Shown here piece after piece: positions 16,437 through 25,728 of a stretch of DNA of 64,000 nucleotides. Source of the DNA: GCA-2746605 sp963710615. GTDB lineage: Bacteria > Bacteroidota > Ignavibacteria > Ignavibacteriales > Melioribacteraceae. Below the pieces are notes generated by a model that saw only the letters and a program-made list of their open reading frames with translations, did no database searches and was not told where the DNA came from. Position numbers and translations under genes: made by a program. Each line of letters opens with the position of its first letter. Within the stretch, counting starts at the first letter, position 1. The DNA lies in the NCBI GenBank assembly GCA_963710615.1, contig CAVQBF010000008.1, positions 682,001-746,000 of the forward strand, in the 5' to 3' direction.

Positions 16437-16895
16437 TTAGGTGCTGCAAGAATTTTTAACAGCAATAATTTTTCCATTTAGTTCATTCAATTCGTCTTTA
16501 AATAAAGTTTGGATTTTCTGAAAAACTTCTCTTTCTTCTTGCCTAATGTGCTTTTCAAGTAGAATACCTAAATTATTGAGGACTGCTTCTTTGTCAGATG
16601 ATTTATTTAACTTATCAAAAAGCTTTTTAATTTGTTTATGTTCTACTAAAATTTCATCAATCAGTTGATCGAGTTTAGCATCTTTTCCTCTTACAAAAGG
16701 AAAAAGAATTTTTTCTTCATTATTAAAGTGAACTTTTAATTCTTTTTCCCATGCTTCTTCTGCATATTTAACTTTTCCAATTATATCAGTTGGCAAACCT
16801 TTATACTCCGGAGCTCCTTTCTTTATTAATTGTGCAAGCATTAATCCATGATGATGATCATGAGATAAGGCAATAAGGCTTTCATGTCTTTTCAT
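16437..16895 (-). CDS. Hemerythrin (HHE) domain protein
   Basis: A 152-residue four-helix protein with the HHE cation-binding pattern. It shows 'LSHDHHHGLMLA' (His12-His16), 'HFNNEEKILFPF' (H-x3-E), 'LVEHKQIKKL' and 'LLEKHIRQEEREVFQKI', supplying the His/Glu ligands for a non-haem di-iron centre. A Cys pair does not occur; a single Cys sits at the C-terminus (NSCST). Such proteins bind O2 or NO or help repair Fe-S clusters. It lies alone between the AbgT gene and the metallophosphoesterase. Confidence 0.9.
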   Translation of the reverse strand: MKRHESLIALSHDHHHGLMLAQLIKKGAPEYKGLPTDIIGKVKYAEEAWEKELKVHFNNEEKILFPFVRGKDAKLDQLIDEILVEHKQIKKLFDKLNKSSDKEAVLNNLGILLEKHIRQEEREVFQKIQTLFKDELNELNGKIIAVKNSCST

Positions 16896-16949
16896 TGATA
16901 CTCCAAACTAATTTTTATGCAGTCAGCTATAATTCAGCCACATATTACT

Positions 16950-17537
16950 TTAAGTTTTTTCCAACACAATAAGCGTTATCTCGGGTGGCATGCCAACTCT
17001 TCCCGGGAAACCAATAAATCCAATTCCGGTATTAACATGTAAATGCTGATCTACTTCACTGTAAAGCCCACCCCAGCGCTTATATCTCATATTCACAGGA
17101 CTCCATCTCCAGCCTGGAATTTCAATACCAAATTGGGCACCGTGGGTATGTCCGGAAAGAGTTAAATCAATATTAGTAACTGGATAAACTTGCTCATCCC
17201 AATGAGTCGGATCATGAGACATCAGAATTTTAAACGAATTCTGATCAACATTACCCATTGCTTTTTTCAAATCACCATATTGCGGAAATGGTGGAAGACC
17301 CCAATTTTCAACACCAATTAGTTCAATTTTTTCATTTTCAATTTCTAATTTTCTACTGTCATTCAAAATTAAATCAAAGCCAATTTCCCCTTGGAGTTCT
17401 TTCAATCGGATTAAGTTATTTTCTTTTGCTTGCAAAGATTCCCAACGAACATATTCGCCATAATCATGGTTACCAAGAATAGAGAAATTGCCATATTTAG
17501 ATTTCAGTTGATTTAATATTGGTATAAATTTATCCAA
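16950..17537 (-). CDS. Metallophosphoesterase, C-terminal part (frameshifted)
   Basis: The C-terminal half of a calcineurin-like phosphoesterase. The frame opens at 'DKFIPILNQLKSKYGNFSILGNHDYGEY' with the GNHD motif, followed by 'LMSHDPTHWDEQV' and 'LTLSGHTHGAQFGI' (the GHTH metal-binding motif). It continues without a gap from the VNNTSEEV of the upstream frame. The apparent TTG start at 17537 is an artefact of the break, not a gene start. One extra nucleotide near 17533-17541 separates it from its N-terminal half. Confidence 0.82.
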   Translation of the reverse strand: MDKFIPILNQLKSKYGNFSILGNHDYGEYVRWESLQAKENNLIRLKELQGEIGFDLILNDSRKLEIENEKIELIGVENWGLPPFPQYGDLKKAMGNVDQNSFKILMSHDPTHWDEQVYPVTNIDLTLSGHTHGAQFGIEIPGWRWSPVNMRYKRWGGLYSEVDQHLHVNTGIGFIGFPGRVGMPPEITLIVLEKT

Positions 17538-18213
17538 CCTCTTCAGAGGTATTATTTACTAGATCACCCGTAAATAAAATTAGATCAGGGTTTAGTCCAT
17601 TAACTCTTTCAACAACATCTTGTACAAATGGAAGATGATTGAGCAAACTGCCGAGATGAAAATCAGAAAGTTGAACGATTCTTAATCCATTAAAATTAGC
17701 AGGCAAATTCTTAAATCCAATTTTCAATTTTCTAACTGTTGTATCAAACCTTCCCCAAGCAATTCCATATGCCAACGCAAGAAATGGAACACCTGCGGTT
17801 ATAATTCCAATTCTTGTCAAAAACTGACTACGCGTAATTTTTTTAGATTCGAATTCCTCTTTGTTTTCCTTTTTTCTTTTGGAAAATAAGTGAAGCGTTC
17901 CATGCAATAGATCATCAACAAAGTTAAAAACAATAAATATTAACTTTGGCACATAAAAAAGAATGAAAGTTCCTGATGTAAAATGAAAAAATATTAAATA
18001 TTTCTCTGGTGAAATTATATCTCTCAGCTGCGAAATTAATATTAGTCCGATAATCAAACCAATTGGCACTATCCAGAATAATATTTTAATAATTCTCTTT
18101 GTGCTTTTTTTTAAGTCAATTATTAATTTCTTAACTCCACGATATGCATAAAAATCGATCAGCAATAAAACGACAACAAATATGGATATAAATATAAATG
18201 GATTATTTCTCAT
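17530..18213 (-). CDS. Metallophosphoesterase with N-terminal membrane helices, N-terminal part (frameshifted)
   Basis: The N-terminal half of a membrane-anchored metallophosphoesterase of the YkuE/YaeI type. Four hydrophobic helices span residues 1-95. A basic loop with a helix follows ('SQFLTRIGIITAGVPFLALAYGIAWGRF', about 125-152). The catalytic domain then starts with 'RIVQLSDFHLGS' (D-x-H) and 'LILFTGDLVNN' (GD). The metal-binding set D-x-H / GD / GNHD / H / GHTH is complete only when both halves are joined. The joined length is about 420 residues, normal for the family. A +1 correction at about 17535 is required. Confidence 0.82.
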   Translation of the reverse strand: MRNNPFIFISIFVVVLLLIDFYAYRGVKKLIIDLKKSTKRIIKILFWIVPIGLIIGLILISQLRDIISPEKYLIFFHFTSGTFILFYVPKLIFIVFNFVDDLLHGTLHLFSKRKKENKEEFESKKITRSQFLTRIGIITAGVPFLALAYGIAWGRFDTTVRKLKIGFKNLPANFNGLRIVQLSDFHLGSLLNHLPFVQDVVERVNGLNPDLILFTGDLVNNTSEEVG

Positions 18214-18333
18214 GACATTTAATTTTGTTCATTTATTTATGAAAAATAAGTAATTTGACTCATACTCAAAAATGATTGTAAAAGTTTCAAAATATAGTCT
18301 TTATTTTTATAGAGCATTTTTAAGATTTCATGG

Positions 18334-18684
18334 GTGCTGCAAGTGATTATATCTCTTATTATATTTTTTATTAGCGGAATCATTATTTCCGCATTAGCTA
18401 TTCCATTAATTAGACGAAAAATTAAAATCAATAGTTGGTATGGTATAAGAATTCCACAAACAATGGAAAATGAAAAGATATGGTATGCAGTAAATGAGAT
18501 AATGGGGAAATACATATTTGCTTGGGGTATAATAATTTCAATTTTATCTTTATATTTTTCACTAAACCCAACCGATCCTAAATTTTTAATGACTTATATT
18601 CTACTCACAATATTAATATTAGGTACTGTTTTATTGGTAATACTTTCTTATAAGATTGCAAATAAGTATGAAAACGAGCAATGA
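18334..18684 (+). CDS. SdpI family membrane protein
   Basis: A 116-residue protein with three predicted membrane helices. The hallmark 'IPLIRRKIKINSWYGIRIPQTMENEKIWYAVNEIMGKYIF' (about 24-65) is the SdpI/YhfL-type motif: P-L-x-x-x-K-x-x-x-N-x-W-Y-G-x-R-x-P-x-T and W-x-x-x-N. In Bacillus SdpI gives immunity to a killing peptide, but most homologues have no tested role. The likely start is GTG at 18334. Its stop overlaps the ATG of the methyltransferase by 4 nt (ATGA), so the two are coupled. Confidence 0.85.
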   Translation: MLQVIISLIIFFISGIIISALAIPLIRRKIKINSWYGIRIPQTMENEKIWYAVNEIMGKYIFAWGIIISILSLYFSLNPTDPKFLMTYILLTILILGTVLLVILSYKIANKYENEQ

Positions 18685-19415
18685 GTGTTTTATTCGAAAT
18701 ACATAGCGGAAATTTAAGAGAGGGCCCTGGGAGTTTTGATTCAACGAAAAAAGCTATTTCGTATTTAAATGAGTTGACTACAAATCCTAAAATTTTGGAT
18801 GTGGGATGCGGACCGGGACAGCAATCAATTGACCTAGCAAAGCTTACCAAAGGCAATATCACTTCTATAGATAATCATCAACCATATTTGGATTCATTAA
18901 GTAGAAGAGTAATTAACCAAGGCTTGGAAGATAGAATAACTATTCTGAATAGAGATATGTCTAAATTAAATTTCGAACCAAATTCATTTGATTTGATTTG
19001 GTCTGAAGGAGCAATTTATAATATTGGATTTGAAAATGGTTTACGTTTATGGAAACCTTTGCTCAAATCCAACGGATATATTGCCGTAACTGAAATTTCT
19101 TGGTTGAAAGAAACTCCTCCTAAAGAACTTCAGGATTTTTGGCTTGAAGCTTATCCCAAGATTAAATACATTGAAAACAACTTAGAAATAATAAAAAAAT
19201 GCGGCTACAAAAGTATTAATAATTTTACTTTGCCTGAAAGTGATTGGTGGAATTATTACACTCCAATTTTAGAAAAAATTAATTTACTGAAAGAGAAGTA
19301 CAAAAGTAAGAAGCAGGTCTTGGAAACTATTGATTTGGAATTAAAAGAGATAGATATTTACAAAAGGTATTGTGAGTATTACGGCTATGAATTCTACATT
19401 ATGCAAGTCAAATAG
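18681..19415 (+). CDS. Class I SAM-dependent methyltransferase
   Basis: A 244-residue Rossmann-fold methyltransferase. Motif I is 'ILDVGCGPGQQSIDLAK' (about 38-54), the acidic end of beta2 is 'SIDNHQPY', motif II is 'RDMSKLNFEPNSFDLIWSEGAIYNIGFENGL', and the later strand is 'GYIAVTEISWLKE'. It resembles small-molecule methyltransferases of the UbiE/YrrT-like group; the acceptor cannot be told from the sequence. It is translationally coupled to the SdpI-like gene by a 4-nt overlap. Confidence 0.88.
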   Translation: MSVLFEIHSGNLREGPGSFDSTKKAISYLNELTTNPKILDVGCGPGQQSIDLAKLTKGNITSIDNHQPYLDSLSRRVINQGLEDRITILNRDMSKLNFEPNSFDLIWSEGAIYNIGFENGLRLWKPLLKSNGYIAVTEISWLKETPPKELQDFWLEAYPKIKYIENNLEIIKKCGYKSINNFTLPESDWWNYYTPILEKINLLKEKYKSKKQVLETIDLELKEIDIYKRYCEYYGYEFYIMQVK

Positions 19416-19530
19416 AATACTTTTGGGTAAAATTTTATACCTAAAAAGTGAATTGTTACATTTCTGATTCTCCCTCATTTTTACTAACTTTCCAGTCCTT
19501 AACAAATTCTAAAGAAAGCGAGAATTAAAT

Positions 19531-21342
19531 ATGATTAGAAGATTTTTCTTAGTTACATTCGTCATATATTTTTTAATTGGCGATAAAATAGATGCATGTA
19601 CAAATCTTATTGTAACAAAAGGAGCGAGTAAAGATGGCTCTGTTATGATTACTTACTCAGCCGATTCTTACAATATGTATGGCGAGCTATATCACTTTAA
19701 ACCAGCTATTTATCCCAAAGGGGCGACTTTGGAAATCTATGAATGGGATACGGGAAAATATCTTGGTACAATCCCTCAAGCTGAAGTTACTTATAATGTT
19801 GTCGGCAACATAAATGAACATCAAGTTGCAATTGGTGAAACAACATTTGGCGGAAGAAGTGAATTACGGGATAGAACCGGAATTATTGATTACGGCAGTT
19901 TGATGTATATTGCACTTCAAAGATCAAAGTCAGCAAGAGAAGCCATTAAAATTATGACCGATCTAGTTTCTGAATATGGTTATTACAGCTCAGGAGAATC
20001 ATTTTCTATTGGCGATAAAAACGAAGCATGGATATTAGAAATAATTGGCAAAGGCGAAGGGAATACCGGAGTAGTTTGGGTTGCCAGAAAAATTCCCGAT
20101 GGAAATATTTCGGGTCATGCAAACCAAGCTAGAATTACAACATTCCCATTAGATGATCCAGAAAATTGTCTCTACTCTGAAGATGTGATTTCATTTGCCC
20201 GTGAGAAAGGATATTTTAATGGCAAAGATGAAGAATTCGATTTTGCAGCAGCCTATAATCCGTTGGATTTTGGCGGAATTCGATTTTGCGATGCCCGAGT
20301 TTGGTCAATGTTTAGAAGGGCTAACTCCGATATGGATAAATATTTAAGTTATATTAAAGGCGAATCTTTAGAACGAATGCCGTTGTGGATAAAGCCGGAA
20401 GAAAAGCTAACAGTGCACGACGCAATGCAATTAATGCGTGATCATTATGAAGGAACTGAACTTGATATGACAAAAGGTATTGCCGCCGGTCCTTATGAAA
20501 TGCCTTACAGATGCAGTCCGCTTACATTTGAAGTTGACGGAGAAAAATATTTCAACGAGCGGCCAATCTCAACTTATCAAACAGGTTTTTCATTTGTATC
20601 TCAATCACGCGCGCACTTGCCCAATGAAATTGGCGGCGTTCTTTGGTTTGGAGTTGACGATACCTATATGACAGTTTACACACCAATGTATTGTTCAATA
20701 AATTCAATACCATTTAATTTTCAAGAAAATATTGCTAGTCTCGGTCAGTTTAAGTGGGATGCGGTTTTTTGGGTATTTAATGCAGTTTCAAATTTTGTAT
20801 ATCCGCGCTACTCTTTAGCAATTGATGATCTTGTAAGAAAGCAGAATGAATTAGAAGGAGGTTACCTTATAAACCAAGAAACAGTTGAAGCTACTGCGCT
20901 TTCGCTGCTGAATAAATCAAAAGGAGAAGCAGTTAAATATTTAACTGATTACTCAAATACTTCCGGGTTAAATACTTACAATAAATGGAAAGAACTTTTT
21001 GAATTTCTTAACATGAAATATATGGATGGTGTGGTTAAAGATGAATATGCTAAACCAAAGCGAGTAGGCTATCCTGAAGAATTTCAAAGATTAATCGCCC
21101 AAGAAGGAGGCGATGCTATAAAGGTTAAAAAACTTCAACCTGATATTGATGCTTCTTATACTGATAATATGAAAAAAGGTGATGAATATCTTGAAAGCAA
21201 AGATTACCAAAAAGCTCTTACCCATTTCAATAACGCTTTGGAATTGAAACCTAGTGAAACTGAACCTATTAGAAAGATCGAAAAAATTAATTTAGTAATT
21301 AATTCAATTGACGAATTACATAAATCTCATTTTGGTAACTAA
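19531..21342 (+). CDS. C69 family dipeptidase with C-terminal TPR repeat
   Basis: A 603-residue secreted Ntn-hydrolase. The signal peptide (about 1-22) ends directly before Cys23 in 'DACTNLIVTKGASKDGSVMITYSAD', the catalytic nucleophile of PepD/C69 dipeptidases exposed after processing. Family motifs follow: 'NEHQVAIGETTFGGR', 'LMYIALQRSKSAREAI', 'WILEIIGKG', 'ANQARITTFP'. Unusually, about residues 545-603 form a TPR-like helix pair ('MKKGDEYLESKDYQKALTHFNNALELKPSE'), a likely protein-interaction tail added to the enzyme. It stands alone and is followed by a terminator. Confidence 0.92.
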   Translation: MIRRFFLVTFVIYFLIGDKIDACTNLIVTKGASKDGSVMITYSADSYNMYGELYHFKPAIYPKGATLEIYEWDTGKYLGTIPQAEVTYNVVGNINEHQVAIGETTFGGRSELRDRTGIIDYGSLMYIALQRSKSAREAIKIMTDLVSEYGYYSSGESFSIGDKNEAWILEIIGKGEGNTGVVWVARKIPDGNISGHANQARITTFPLDDPENCLYSEDVISFAREKGYFNGKDEEFDFAAAYNPLDFGGIRFCDARVWSMFRRANSDMDKYLSYIKGESLERMPLWIKPEEKLTVHDAMQLMRDHYEGTELDMTKGIAAGPYEMPYRCSPLTFEVDGEKYFNERPISTYQTGFSFVSQSRAHLPNEIGGVLWFGVDDTYMTVYTPMYCSINSIPFNFQENIASLGQFKWDAVFWVFNAVSNFVYPRYSLAIDDLVRKQNELEGGYLINQETVEATALSLLNKSKGEAVKYLTDYSNTSGLNTYNKWKELFEFLNMKYMDGVVKDEYAKPKRVGYPEEFQRLIAQEGGDAIKVKKLQPDIDASYTDNMKKGDEYLESKDYQKALTHFNNALELKPSETEPIRKIEKINLVINSIDELHKSHFGN

Positions 21343-21360
21343 AGGGTTCTTAGATAATTT

Positions 21361-21410
21361 AAAGCCGCAGACCTCTGTCTGATCAGTTTTGTCTGCGGGC
21401 TTTTTGTTTT
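21361..21410 (+). terminator. Rho-independent terminator
   Basis: The arms AAAGCCGCAGAC (21361-21372) and GTCTGCGGGCTTT (21391-21403) form a strong GC-rich stem with one bulged base. They are followed by TTGTTTT. It ends the dipeptidase gene. The next gene's ATG begins right after the T-tract, so that gene must have its own very short leader or depend on read-through. Confidence 0.85.
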
Positions 21411-22403
21411 ATGACACACATTACACTAAAAAATATTGAAGATGCAAACAGAAGAATAGAAAAATATATTCATAAGACACCAATCCTTTCATCAGAGACA
21501 TTGAATAATTTTTTAGGTCATTATATTTTCTTTAAAGCTGAAAATATGCAAAAGATAGGAGCCTTTAAAATTAGAGGAGGTTTAAATTCTATTGCATGGT
21601 TAATCGAAAACCATCTAACTCCCAAACAAATTATTGCCAATAGTTCTGGTAATCATGCGCAGGCAATTGCACTTGCATCAAAAATATTTGGTATCCCTTC
21701 AACGATTTATATGCCGCAAAATGTTTCAAGCGTAAAAGCGCAGGCAACATTGGCTTATGGAGCTAAAATTGATTTTTCCGAAAATAGAGCAATAGCCGAC
21801 CAAAAAGTTTTTGATGCATCAGATGAAAATGGGACATACTGGATTCCTCCTTTTAACCATCCTGAAGTAATTGCAGGGCAAGGGACTTCTGCTTATGAAG
21901 CTCTTACTGAATTACAAAATATCGATGCAGTTTTTGCCCCTTGCGGAGGAGGCGGTCTACTTTCTGGAACTCTAATTACTTCTAGGGGCCTATCGTCAAA
22001 AACAAAAGTAATAGGTGTAGAGCCAAAACTTGCTAATGATGCTATTCAATCGGTAAAGAATGGTGAAATTGTAAGGCTTGATTTCCCCCCTAATACAATT
22101 GCTGATGGAGCAAGAACTCTTTGCGTTGGAGATATCACTTTTCAATATTTAAAGCAGTTAGATGAATTTTACGAAGCTGAAGAAGATCAAATTATTTATT
22201 GGACACAATGGTTGACTCACCTCTTAAAAGTTCAGACAGAGCCAACAAGTGCTATGGCAATGGTAGGTGTTGCTGAGTGGTTGAAACATCAAAAAACTAA
22301 AAAGCAGGTGTTAGTAATTCTTTCGGGCGGTAATATTGACAAAGAAACAATGAATAAAATTTGGAGAAAAGATTATTTGTCAATTATTCCTACAGTCCAT
22401 TAG
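21411..22403 (+). CDS. Threonine/serine dehydratase-like PLP enzyme
   Basis: A 330-residue fold-type II PLP enzyme of the threonine dehydratase/serine racemase group. The Schiff-base lysine is Lys53 in 'MQKIGAFKIRGGLNS'. 'NSSGNHAQAIALASKIFGI' is the substrate carboxylate-binding loop, 'CGGGGLLSG' is the phosphate-binding glycine loop, and 'ILSGGNID' is the ring-N Ser site. There is no C-terminal ACT domain, so it is the catabolic/non-feedback-controlled type and may deaminate L-Thr/L-Ser or racemise Ser. It starts immediately after a terminator with no visible Shine-Dalgarno. Confidence 0.92.
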   Translation: MTHITLKNIEDANRRIEKYIHKTPILSSETLNNFLGHYIFFKAENMQKIGAFKIRGGLNSIAWLIENHLTPKQIIANSSGNHAQAIALASKIFGIPSTIYMPQNVSSVKAQATLAYGAKIDFSENRAIADQKVFDASDENGTYWIPPFNHPEVIAGQGTSAYEALTELQNIDAVFAPCGGGGLLSGTLITSRGLSSKTKVIGVEPKLANDAIQSVKNGEIVRLDFPPNTIADGARTLCVGDITFQYLKQLDEFYEAEEDQIIYWTQWLTHLLKVQTEPTSAMAMVGVAEWLKHQKTKKQVLVILSGGNIDKETMNKIWRKDYLSIIPTVH

Positions 22404-22512
22404 TGGTCAACAATTTAGGTAGAGCGATTTAACCTATAAATAGTTAATTTAGAAACTTTTATTTTTATACACTGTACAAACCAGACATTTTATACAATTT
22501 AATTACTGACTA

Positions 22513-24837
22513 ATGAAATTTACTATCATATTATTGATCTTATTATTCAACACTGTTTTTTTTGCCCAGGATGTTGAGAAATCCCATACATTAAGTGGTT
22601 TTATTTACGATGCAGAAAATGGTGAAACTATGATCGGAGCTAACATTTTCATTAAAGAATTGGGCACCGGTACAAGTTCAAATATTTATGGATTTTATTC
22701 AATTACATTACCGAATGGTGAGTACACAGTTGAAGTGAGCTTTATTGGATACAAAAAAGTAATTGATAAAATTGATTTTAATAAATCCAACAGACTGGAC
22801 TTCAGAATAAGTCCCATATTTGTTGACCTAGAAGAAGTTGTGATTGTGGGGAAGAAAGCCGATGAAAATGTGAAATCGACAAATATGGGAACAACCGATA
22901 TAGTACCAAAGGAAATTGATAAAGTACCTGTTTTATTTGGGGAAAAAGACATTCTAAAAACAATACAACTTTTGCCTGGCATTTCTTCTGCAGGTGAAGG
23001 TAACAGCGGATTTATTGTTAGAGGAGGATCCTCAGATCAAAATCTGGTAATTCTTGACGAAGCACCCGTTTACAATCCTTCGCATTTGCTTGGATTCTTT
23101 TCAGTTTTTAATTCCGATGCAATTAAAAATGCTAAAATTATTAAAGGAATTGCCGGACCAGAATATGGCGGAAGATTAAGCTCTGTGCTTGATATTTCGA
23201 TGAAAGACGGCAGTAATAAGGATTATTCAATTTATGGCGGATTAGGATTAATCTCTTCTCGATTAACGGTTGAAGGGCCAATAGTTGAAGATAAAGGTTC
23301 ATTCATAATTTCGGGTAGGAGAACTTATGCAGATCTATTTTTCCCTCTTTTTGGCGACGATCAGCTAAAAAATTCAACACTTTACTTTTATGATCTAAAT
23401 GCAAAACTAAATTATTTAATAGGTGAAGATGATCGTATATTTTTCTCAGCCTATTCCGGAAGGGATATTTTCAGCTTTAATGATGAATTTGGATTTGATT
23501 GGGGAAACACAACTGCTACATTACGATTAAATCATGTTTTCAGCGACAAACTTTTTTCCAACACTACTTTAATGTACAGCGAATATAATTACGATATTAA
23601 TATTGAAGATGTTGATCAGTCTACAACTGTTAGTTCAGGTATTGAAGATGTTCATTTTAAAAGCGATCTTCAATATTATTATAATTCAGATAATACATTA
23701 AAGTTTGGAATTAATGCAATATATCACACCTTTAATCCTGGCTCAATAAAGGCACGCGGCAACACAATTTTTAATTCTAAAAAAGTTGATAACTCTTATG
23801 CTATTGAGGGTCACCTCTATGTTGGTCATGAGTGGAGTCTCTCCCCCTTGTTTAGATTAAATTATGGATTGCGTTTTTCAAATTTTACTTTGCTTGGTCC
23901 CGCAAAGATATATACATTTAATGATGACGGCTTGGTTACGGATATTGATGTTTATGAAAGCGGGGATATTATTAAATCTTATAATCTTTTTGAGCCAAGA
24001 CTATCAGCTAACTATCTGCTTACAGAAACAAGCTCTGTCAAATTTGGTTATGCAAGAAATACACAGAACATACATTTGCTTTCAACATCATCAACTTCAA
24101 CACCTTTAGATATTTGGCAGCCAAGTACAGCTATTATTGAACCGCAAATCTCTGATTTATTTTCAATAGGATATTTTAGAAATTTTTATGATAACAAATA
24201 TGCGGCATCATTAGAACTCTATTATAAGGATATGCAAAATTTAATAGAGTATAAAAACGGTGCTGATATTTTTCTAAACGAATTTATTGAATCCCAATTG
24301 GTCTTTGGTTATGGCTGGTCTTATGGAGCTGAATTATATATTGAACGGAAACTTGGGAGATTTACAGGTTGGTTAAGTTATACTCTTTCTACTACGGAAC
24401 GTAAATTTGATGAAATAAATGACGGAAACCCTTTCCCGGCAAGACAAGATAGAGTTCATGATGTCTCAATAGTTGGAGTTTATAATCTTAACGAGAATTG
24501 GTCGCTTTCTGCAAATTGGGTTTATTATACTGGACTTGCGGTTACTTATCCAGCAGGCAAATATAATATTGATGGATTAACGGTAAATCTTTATACAGAT
24601 AGAAATGCACAGCGAATGCCTGATTATCACAGACTTGATGTAGGAGCAACATATTATTTTACAAAAACTTCAAAACAAGAAATGAGCATTAATTTCTCTC
24701 TATATAATGCCTATGCAAGAGAAAATGCTTATAGAATTAGTTTTGAAGAAAGTGAGAATGATCCGAATGTTACACAAGCCGTTAAATTGGCTCTATTCTC
24801 AATTGTGCCTTCTATCTCATTTAATTTTAAGTTTTAA
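22513..24837 (+). CDS. TonB-dependent receptor with carboxypeptidase-regulatory-like domain
   Basis: A 774-residue outer-membrane receptor. It has a signal peptide (about 1-19) and a CarboxypepD_reg-like beta sandwich (about 25-100: 'LSGFIYDAENGETMIGANIFIKELGTGTSSNIYGFYSITLPNGEY'). The plug domain (about 125-235) includes 'LLPGISSAGEGNSGFIVRGGSSDQNLVILDEAPVYNPSHLLG'. A 22-strand-type barrel ends 'SISFNFKF' with terminal Phe. It takes up a large substrate with energy from TonB. It is followed 14 nt later by a DUF4249 lipoprotein, its usual partner. No substrate-specific enzyme is linked. Confidence 0.95.
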   Translation: MKFTIILLILLFNTVFFAQDVEKSHTLSGFIYDAENGETMIGANIFIKELGTGTSSNIYGFYSITLPNGEYTVEVSFIGYKKVIDKIDFNKSNRLDFRISPIFVDLEEVVIVGKKADENVKSTNMGTTDIVPKEIDKVPVLFGEKDILKTIQLLPGISSAGEGNSGFIVRGGSSDQNLVILDEAPVYNPSHLLGFFSVFNSDAIKNAKIIKGIAGPEYGGRLSSVLDISMKDGSNKDYSIYGGLGLISSRLTVEGPIVEDKGSFIISGRRTYADLFFPLFGDDQLKNSTLYFYDLNAKLNYLIGEDDRIFFSAYSGRDIFSFNDEFGFDWGNTTATLRLNHVFSDKLFSNTTLMYSEYNYDINIEDVDQSTTVSSGIEDVHFKSDLQYYYNSDNTLKFGINAIYHTFNPGSIKARGNTIFNSKKVDNSYAIEGHLYVGHEWSLSPLFRLNYGLRFSNFTLLGPAKIYTFNDDGLVTDIDVYESGDIIKSYNLFEPRLSANYLLTETSSVKFGYARNTQNIHLLSTSSTSTPLDIWQPSTAIIEPQISDLFSIGYFRNFYDNKYAASLELYYKDMQNLIEYKNGADIFLNEFIESQLVFGYGWSYGAELYIERKLGRFTGWLSYTLSTTERKFDEINDGNPFPARQDRVHDVSIVGVYNLNENWSLSANWVYYTGLAVTYPAGKYNIDGLTVNLYTDRNAQRMPDYHRLDVGATYYFTKTSKQEMSINFSLYNAYARENAYRISFEESENDPNVTQAVKLALFSIVPSISFNFKF

Positions 24838-24851
24838 CTGAAATATTTATT

Positions 24852-25658
24852 ATGAAAAAAATAATTGTAATATTGGTTTTATTTATCTTCTTCATTGGTT
24901 GCGAAGAAGTAATTGAAGTTGAGTTAGACAACTCAGAACCACAAATTGTTATTGAAGCGGTGGTTTCGGATAATCCGCAAAATAATAGGGTTGTCATAAC
25001 AAAGACTACTGATTTTTATAGCCCTGGTCAATATGAAAATATTAGCGGTGCTGAAATTATTGTGACCGAAAATAATGGCACAAGTTTTAACTTTGAAGAA
25101 ACTTTCCCTGGTAATTATACGAATGAGATTCTTTCAGCCAAAATTGGTTCTCAATATCAAATCTCAGTAAATATTAATGGTAAAACTTATACTGCCACTT
25201 CATCTTTACCGCAGTTATTAGTCTTAGACAGCATCTCGGTAAAAGGAGAAAAAAGACCGTTTCAAGATGAGCTTGATTATGAATATCACGCCTATTTTCA
25301 AGACAATCCAGGTGTAGAAGATTATGCAAGATTTAAATTATATATAAATGGGATCGAAAGAGGTGGGATTTTTAGGTATGATGATAGATTGACAGATGGC
25401 CGATATATTGATTTCTGGAGATTCTTCTTTGAGCCTGAAGATGATGTAAAACCTGGTGATACAGTAACAATTGAACTAATAACAATTGACAAAAATTCTT
25501 TCGAGTATTTTGATACTTTGAGAAGAGTTCTAGCAACATCAACAGGCGGACCATTTGGATCCACGACTCCTTCAAATCCAATAACCAATTGGGATAATGG
25601 AGCTTTGGGATATTTTAGTGTTCAGAGTATTAATTCGAAATCTACAACTATTGAATAA
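24852..25658 (+). CDS. DUF4249 domain lipoprotein
   Basis: A 268-residue lipoprotein (lipobox FFIGC, Cys17) with the DUF4249 pattern. The N-terminal beta domain reads 'EVELDNSEPQIVIEAVVSDNPQNNRVVITKTTDFYSPGQYENISGAEIIVTENNG', then 'LSAKIGSQYQISVNINGKTYTATSSLP'. The C-terminus carries the family ending 'NPITNWDNGALGYFSVQSI'. These proteins occur next to TonB-dependent receptors in Bacteroidota and are thought to be surface partners of the receptor. It is 14 nt downstream of the receptor gene. Confidence 0.9.
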   Translation: MKKIIVILVLFIFFIGCEEVIEVELDNSEPQIVIEAVVSDNPQNNRVVITKTTDFYSPGQYENISGAEIIVTENNGTSFNFEETFPGNYTNEILSAKIGSQYQISVNINGKTYTATSSLPQLLVLDSISVKGEKRPFQDELDYEYHAYFQDNPGVEDYARFKLYINGIERGGIFRYDDRLTDGRYIDFWRFFFEPEDDVKPGDTVTIELITIDKNSFEYFDTLRRVLATSTGGPFGSTTPSNPITNWDNGALGYFSVQSINSKSTTIE

Positions 25659-25728
25659 AGTCATTTTATACTTTACCACAAACCAGTTATGCAATCAATG
25701 ATTACTATTTGATAAGAAATAATCAAAA

